In this document: piece by piece, positions 61,447 to 64,000 of the stretch
Layout of the letters: each line of letters opens with the position of its first letter
Position numbering within the stretch: position 1 is the first letter of the stretch
Origin: Betaproteobacteria bacterium
GTDB lineage: Bacteria; Pseudomonadota; Gammaproteobacteria; Burkholderiales; Thiobacillaceae
Length of the DNA: 64,000 nucleotides
Reading direction: 5' to 3'
NCBI GenBank assembly: GCA_016219425.1
Contig: JACRNB010000008.1
Span: 165,248-229,247 of the forward strand
Notes under the pieces: generated by a model
What the model was told of the DNA's origin: nothing
The model's database searches: none
The model's input: only the letters and a program-made list of their open reading frames with translations
Made by a program: the position numbers and the translations under genes

Positions 61447-62957
61447 GCCCCCGCCTTACTTGGGGGCCTCGAAAAACCCCGGATTCGTCGTTCCCGCCCT
61501 CGGCCCCCACTTGTAGGAGCCCGGCTGTGCCGGGCGATGCGACGGTGGCGAGGGTGGAATCGCCCGGCATAGCCGGGTTCCTACAGGGGGTGGCGTGCCT
61601 GCTCCTTGCCTTCCCCGCCCACGCCGCCTCCTATCGCCTGGAGCCGTCCCGCATCGCCCTGGGCGAGCCTGTCACCCTCACCTTGCAGGCCGCGCCGGAG
61701 AAGCTGGCGGCCCTGGACCTCGCTCCGTTACGGCGCGATTTCGAGCTGCGCGGTCAGACCATGAACCAGAACGGGCGCACCGCTTCCCTGGCGCTCACCC
61801 TCTATCCCCTGCGTACCGGCCCTCTGGCCCTGCCCGCCCTGGGGCTGCCGGGGCGTCCTCCGTCGGTAAAGGTGGAGGAGCAGTCGTCCGACACTCCCCG
61901 CGTCCGCCTCAGCCTGACCACGGACCCCGCCGAACCCCTGGTGCGCCAGCCTGTGCGCCTGACCCTGGAGGCCTGCGACGATGGCAGCCTGACCTGGCAG
62001 CGCCCGGTGTTCCCGACCCGCGAGGGCCAGCACCTGCGCGCCCTGAACGAGCAACAGGCGGACGTGGAACGGGCGGGCGAACGCTGCACCGCGCACCGCT
62101 GGCACTGGGCGCTGATCCCCACGGCGGCGGGCGCGCTGCCGCTCCAGCCGCCCATGCTGGAGGCGGGCAAGCTGGGGCGGCCCTTGCGCTTTCCGCCCCC
62201 GCTTGCCGTCGTCAACGTGCGCCCCGCCCCGGCCTGGTTGTCGCCCGAGGCGGCGGTGGGGCCGGTGCAGGTGCAGGCCGAGTCCCTGCCCGAGACCTGG
62301 CCGCTGGACCGTCCCCTGGCCTGGCGGCTGGAAGTGGCGGGCGGTTATGGCGCAGAGGCGCTGAAATCCCTGCTGGCCCTGCAACTCGCCTCTCACCCCG
62401 TCTGGCTCAAGTACCCGCCGGAGGTGCATCCGCTGCCCGGCGACGCCGCCGCGCCGCGCTATGCCGTCACCCTGACCCTGCGGGCGGACGCCGCCGGGGC
62501 CGTGACGCTGCCCGCCCTGCGCCTGCCCTGGTTCGACCCCGCCGGGGGGCGTTTGCAGGCGGTGGAACTGCCAGCGCGGGCGGTGCGCATCATCAACCCC
62601 CTCCACGCACAACTGGCCTGGGGCGCGGGGGGGCTCGCCGCCCTGGCGCTGCTGGCCCTGGCGGGACGCAGACTGGCCCGCGCCCTGCGCTGGCGCGCCG
62701 CGCGGCGGCGGGGGCTGGCGCGGATCGAGGCGGCGCAGGACATGGCGGCGGTGCTCGCGGCGGTGCGGGGTTTCAGCCTGGAACCCGCAGGGCGTCCGGC
62801 CTCTACCCTGGGCGCATGGCGGGCGCCGCGTGCAGCAGGGGTGGAGGCATTGCGGGAGGCGCTCGCGCAGGCGGGCTACAGTCGCCACGAGGGGGATTGG
62901 CGCGAGATGCGCCAGCAGGCGCGGACGGTTCTGGCGCGGGCGCGTCCGCACAGATGA
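61443..62957 (+). CDS. BatD-like oxygen-tolerance protein
   Basis: The 504-residue protein starts at a GTG that overlaps the BatC stop. About 45 residues largely encoded by repeats precede the hydrophobic core GFLQGVACLLLAFPAHAASY. The mature region contains Ig-like beta domains (YRLEPSRIALGEPVTLTLQA, LVRQPVRLTLEACDDG), and a TM near 390-410 (GGLAALALLALAGRRLARAL) is followed by a cytoplasmic helical tail. It completes the Bat operon. A stem-loop and terminator region follow. Confidence 0.85.
   Translation: MSPRLTWGPRKTPDSSFPPSAPTCRSPAVPGDATVARVESPGIAGFLQGVACLLLAFPAHAASYRLEPSRIALGEPVTLTLQAAPEKLAALDLAPLRRDFELRGQTMNQNGRTASLALTLYPLRTGPLALPALGLPGRPPSVKVEEQSSDTPRVRLSLTTDPAEPLVRQPVRLTLEACDDGSLTWQRPVFPTREGQHLRALNEQQADVERAGERCTAHRWHWALIPTAAGALPLQPPMLEAGKLGRPLRFPPPLAVVNVRPAPAWLSPEAAVGPVQVQAESLPETWPLDRPLAWRLEVAGGYGAEALKSLLALQLASHPVWLKYPPEVHPLPGDAAAPRYAVTLTLRADAAGAVTLPALRLPWFDPAGGRLQAVELPARAVRIINPLHAQLAWGAGGLAALALLALAGRRLARALRWRAARRRGLARIEAAQDMAAVLAAVRGFSLEPAGRPASTLGAWRAPRAAGVEALREALAQAGYSRHEGDWREMRQQARTVLARARPHR
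61513..61584. repeat. GTAGGAGCCCGGCTGTGCCG inverted pair in batD leader
   Basis: The inverted pair (61513-61538 and 61559-61584) is in frame and encodes SPAVPGDATVARVESPGIAG just before the signal-peptide core, the same placement as in the BatC gene. Confidence 0.9.
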
Positions 62958-62966
62958 ACCGCAGCG

Positions 62967-62994
62967 GTAGCGCCGGCATCCTTGCCGGCGCTAC
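62967..62994. repeat. Single compact GTAGCGCCGGCATCC hairpin
   Basis: GTAGCGCCGGCATCCTTGCC runs directly into GGCGCTAC, a one-hairpin version of the family, ten bases after the BatD stop. Confidence 0.85.
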
Positions 62995-63024
62995 AAAAAA
63001 AACCGCCGGACCTGCCGGCGGTTT
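62995..63024 (-). terminator. Terminator of the multihaem cytochrome gene
   Basis: On the minus strand AAACCGCCGGCAGGTCCGGC continues into GGTTT and a T-run (the A-tract at 62995-63000). The stem AAACCGCCGG/CCGGCGGTTT is perfect. It sits 20 bases after the cytochrome stop codon. Confidence 0.85.
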
Positions 63025-63045
63025 CTGCGGGACGTCCGCTGCGAA

Positions 63046-64000
63046 TCAGAGTGCGCTGGTGTTATGGCACGCCGCGCCGCAGGGGTTGGTGTAGGGGATC
63101 GGCATGGCCTTGCCCGGTTCCACGCCCTTCACACCGATATTGCTCTTGAGCGGTACGTCATACAGGTGAGAGGTGATGTCGTTGAGCCAGTAGTTCTTGC
63201 CGTCCTTGCCCGTCATGCCCTTGCCTAGCCCGGCGCCGGTCTGCATGGTCTTGGTGTCATGGCAGTTGGCGCAGGTGATCTTGCTCGGCTCGACATTGCA
63301 CTTGGTCTTGTCCATCACATGCTTGCCCATCTCGGTCTTGCCCTGGTGGCAGGTGGTGCAGGCCTGAACCGACTTGGCATCCGCCTTCATCTGGTGCGGG
63401 AACTTGGCCTTGCCGTGCGTATCGTGGCAATCGGAACAAGACACCAGATGGTTGCCGTTGCGGTGCTTGGAGGACTTGATGAAGTCGGTGTACTGCTGGT
63501 GGTGCGACTTGGAGTGCAGCCCGTCCGCCCAGTAGTCCCCCTTGGCTGCGTCTTCCCGCGTGGTGTACTGGTTCAGGTAGACGTTGCGGCTGGTCCCCGG
63601 CAGCATCATCTTCCACTCGGTATTGACCGGCTGGTCATTCTTCAGATTGCCCTGGGGACGGCTGTGGCACTGGCCGCAGATCATGGTTTCGCGTTCCGCC
63701 GCCAGCTTGTTGGGGCTGACGATGCTGGCCGACTTCGTGCCCTTGGGCGCCTTGGTGTGGACCGAGCCGGGGCCGTGACAGCTCTCGCAACCGCCGTTGA
63801 TCTCGTTGGGCTTGCCGTCGCCGTCGATGTCCAGTTCGCCATCCGGGTCGTTGGCGGAGCCGGCGATGTAGTCGCCCGCTGCGGTCTTGGTCAGGCTGTA
63901 GCCGTTGTAGTGGCAGGAGGCGCATTCCTTGTCGAAGGACTTGGCCTGGGACGGGTTGGCCAGCTTCCTGGTCTCTTCGTTGTAGAGCCAGTCGGCGTGG
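63046..64000 (-). CDS. Multihaem c-type cytochrome, C-terminal part
   Basis: The gene enters from beyond the window; 318 codons are visible. Haem c motifs seen in order are CASCH, CESCH, CGQCH, CSDCH, CTTCH and CANCH, and a final C-x3-CH (CGAACH) near the C terminus. Extra His residues (GLHSKSHHQQY, KHRNGNHLV, GPGSVHTKAP) could be distal ligands. The spacing ESCHGPGSVH...CGQCHSRP is shared with large periplasmic electron carriers of the MtrA/DmsE and octahaem groups, but the family cannot be fixed from this part. The CTTCHQGKTEMGKHVMDKTK stretch is lysine-rich. Confidence 0.85.
   Translation of the reverse strand, partial: HADWLYNEETRKLANPSQAKSFDKECASCHYNGYSLTKTAAGDYIAGSANDPDGELDIDGDGKPNEINGGCESCHGPGSVHTKAPKGTKSASIVSPNKLAAERETMICGQCHSRPQGNLKNDQPVNTEWKMMLPGTSRNVYLNQYTTREDAAKGDYWADGLHSKSHHQQYTDFIKSSKHRNGNHLVSCSDCHDTHGKAKFPHQMKADAKSVQACTTCHQGKTEMGKHVMDKTKCNVEPSKITCANCHDTKTMQTGAGLGKGMTGKDGKNYWLNDITSHLYDVPLKSNIGVKGVEPGKAMPIPYTNPCGAACHNTSAL

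Noticed and set aside
60577-61584. A CRISPR-like array
   Set aside because: Repeats are few, unevenly spaced, inverted and within coding sequence; there are no cas genes.

Overview
The window is GC-rich chromosomal DNA that is almost completely coding and carries no phage, integron or insertion sequence. Gene order ispE / tRNA-Gln / prs / rplY / pth, the orphan exosortase-A acyl carrier protein and hydrolases, the YajR-like transporter next to ssb, and the glyA/nrdR neighbourhood all point to a betaproteobacterium. Three SulP anion transporters, a gamma carbonic anhydrase, a persulfide dioxygenase module, a TauE exporter and multihaem cytochromes suggest an autotrophic, sulfur- or metal-oxidising member of the Nitrosomonadales type. 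The lineage is inferred from gene content only.

Layout. 1-8.5 kb: ispE end, tRNA-Gln, prs, rplY, pth, a haem-type diguanylate cyclase, an acyl carrier protein plus a fused exosortase-associated hydrolase, ribD, and a BglII-like restriction-modification pair. 8.5-22 kb: a PAS-GGDEF-EAL protein, a YajR-like transporter, ssb, a DUF11 protein, nrdR, a lower-GC two-gene insert, glyA, a DUF486 protein, a chemoreceptor, a rhodanese, a methyltransferase and a cytochrome c. 22-32.8 kb: one long minus-strand operon, Usp-like / SulP / gamma carbonic anhydrase / HyfB-C-E-F-G-I-like. The hydrogenase-type large subunit has lost its metal-binding cysteines, so this looks like a membrane energy-coupling complex tied to inorganic-carbon uptake. 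32.9-45.8 kb: two paralogous histidine kinase / NtrC-type regulator pairs, two more SulP genes, an NrfJ-like secreted protein and arfB. 45.8-54.2 kb: TlpA, a cysteine desulfurase, a trans-sulfuration enzyme, TauE, an ArsR-rhodanese regulator, a persulfide dioxygenase and an MFS transporter. 54.2-64 kb: a broken mazF-like toxin gene, a periplasmic protease, a MoxR / DUF58 / DUF4381 / VWA / VWA / TPR / BatD operon, and the end of a multihaem cytochrome gene that runs off the window.

Two themes connect the parts. First, the SulP operons appear to be controlled by the adjacent two-component systems. Candidate sigma-54 promoters (GG-N10-GC) lie before the SulP1/carbonic anhydrase/Hyf-like operon and before the SulP3 operon. 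Each has a GTTTC-type inverted repeat about 90-105 bp upstream of its predicted start, and the two regulators have nearly identical recognition helices. Second, at least nine families of short palindromic (REP/MITE-like) repeats are scattered through the window. Several sit inside genes in frame, one separates the two helices of a histidine kinase dimerisation domain, others extend signal peptides, and in three cases the repeat itself supplies the stop codon.
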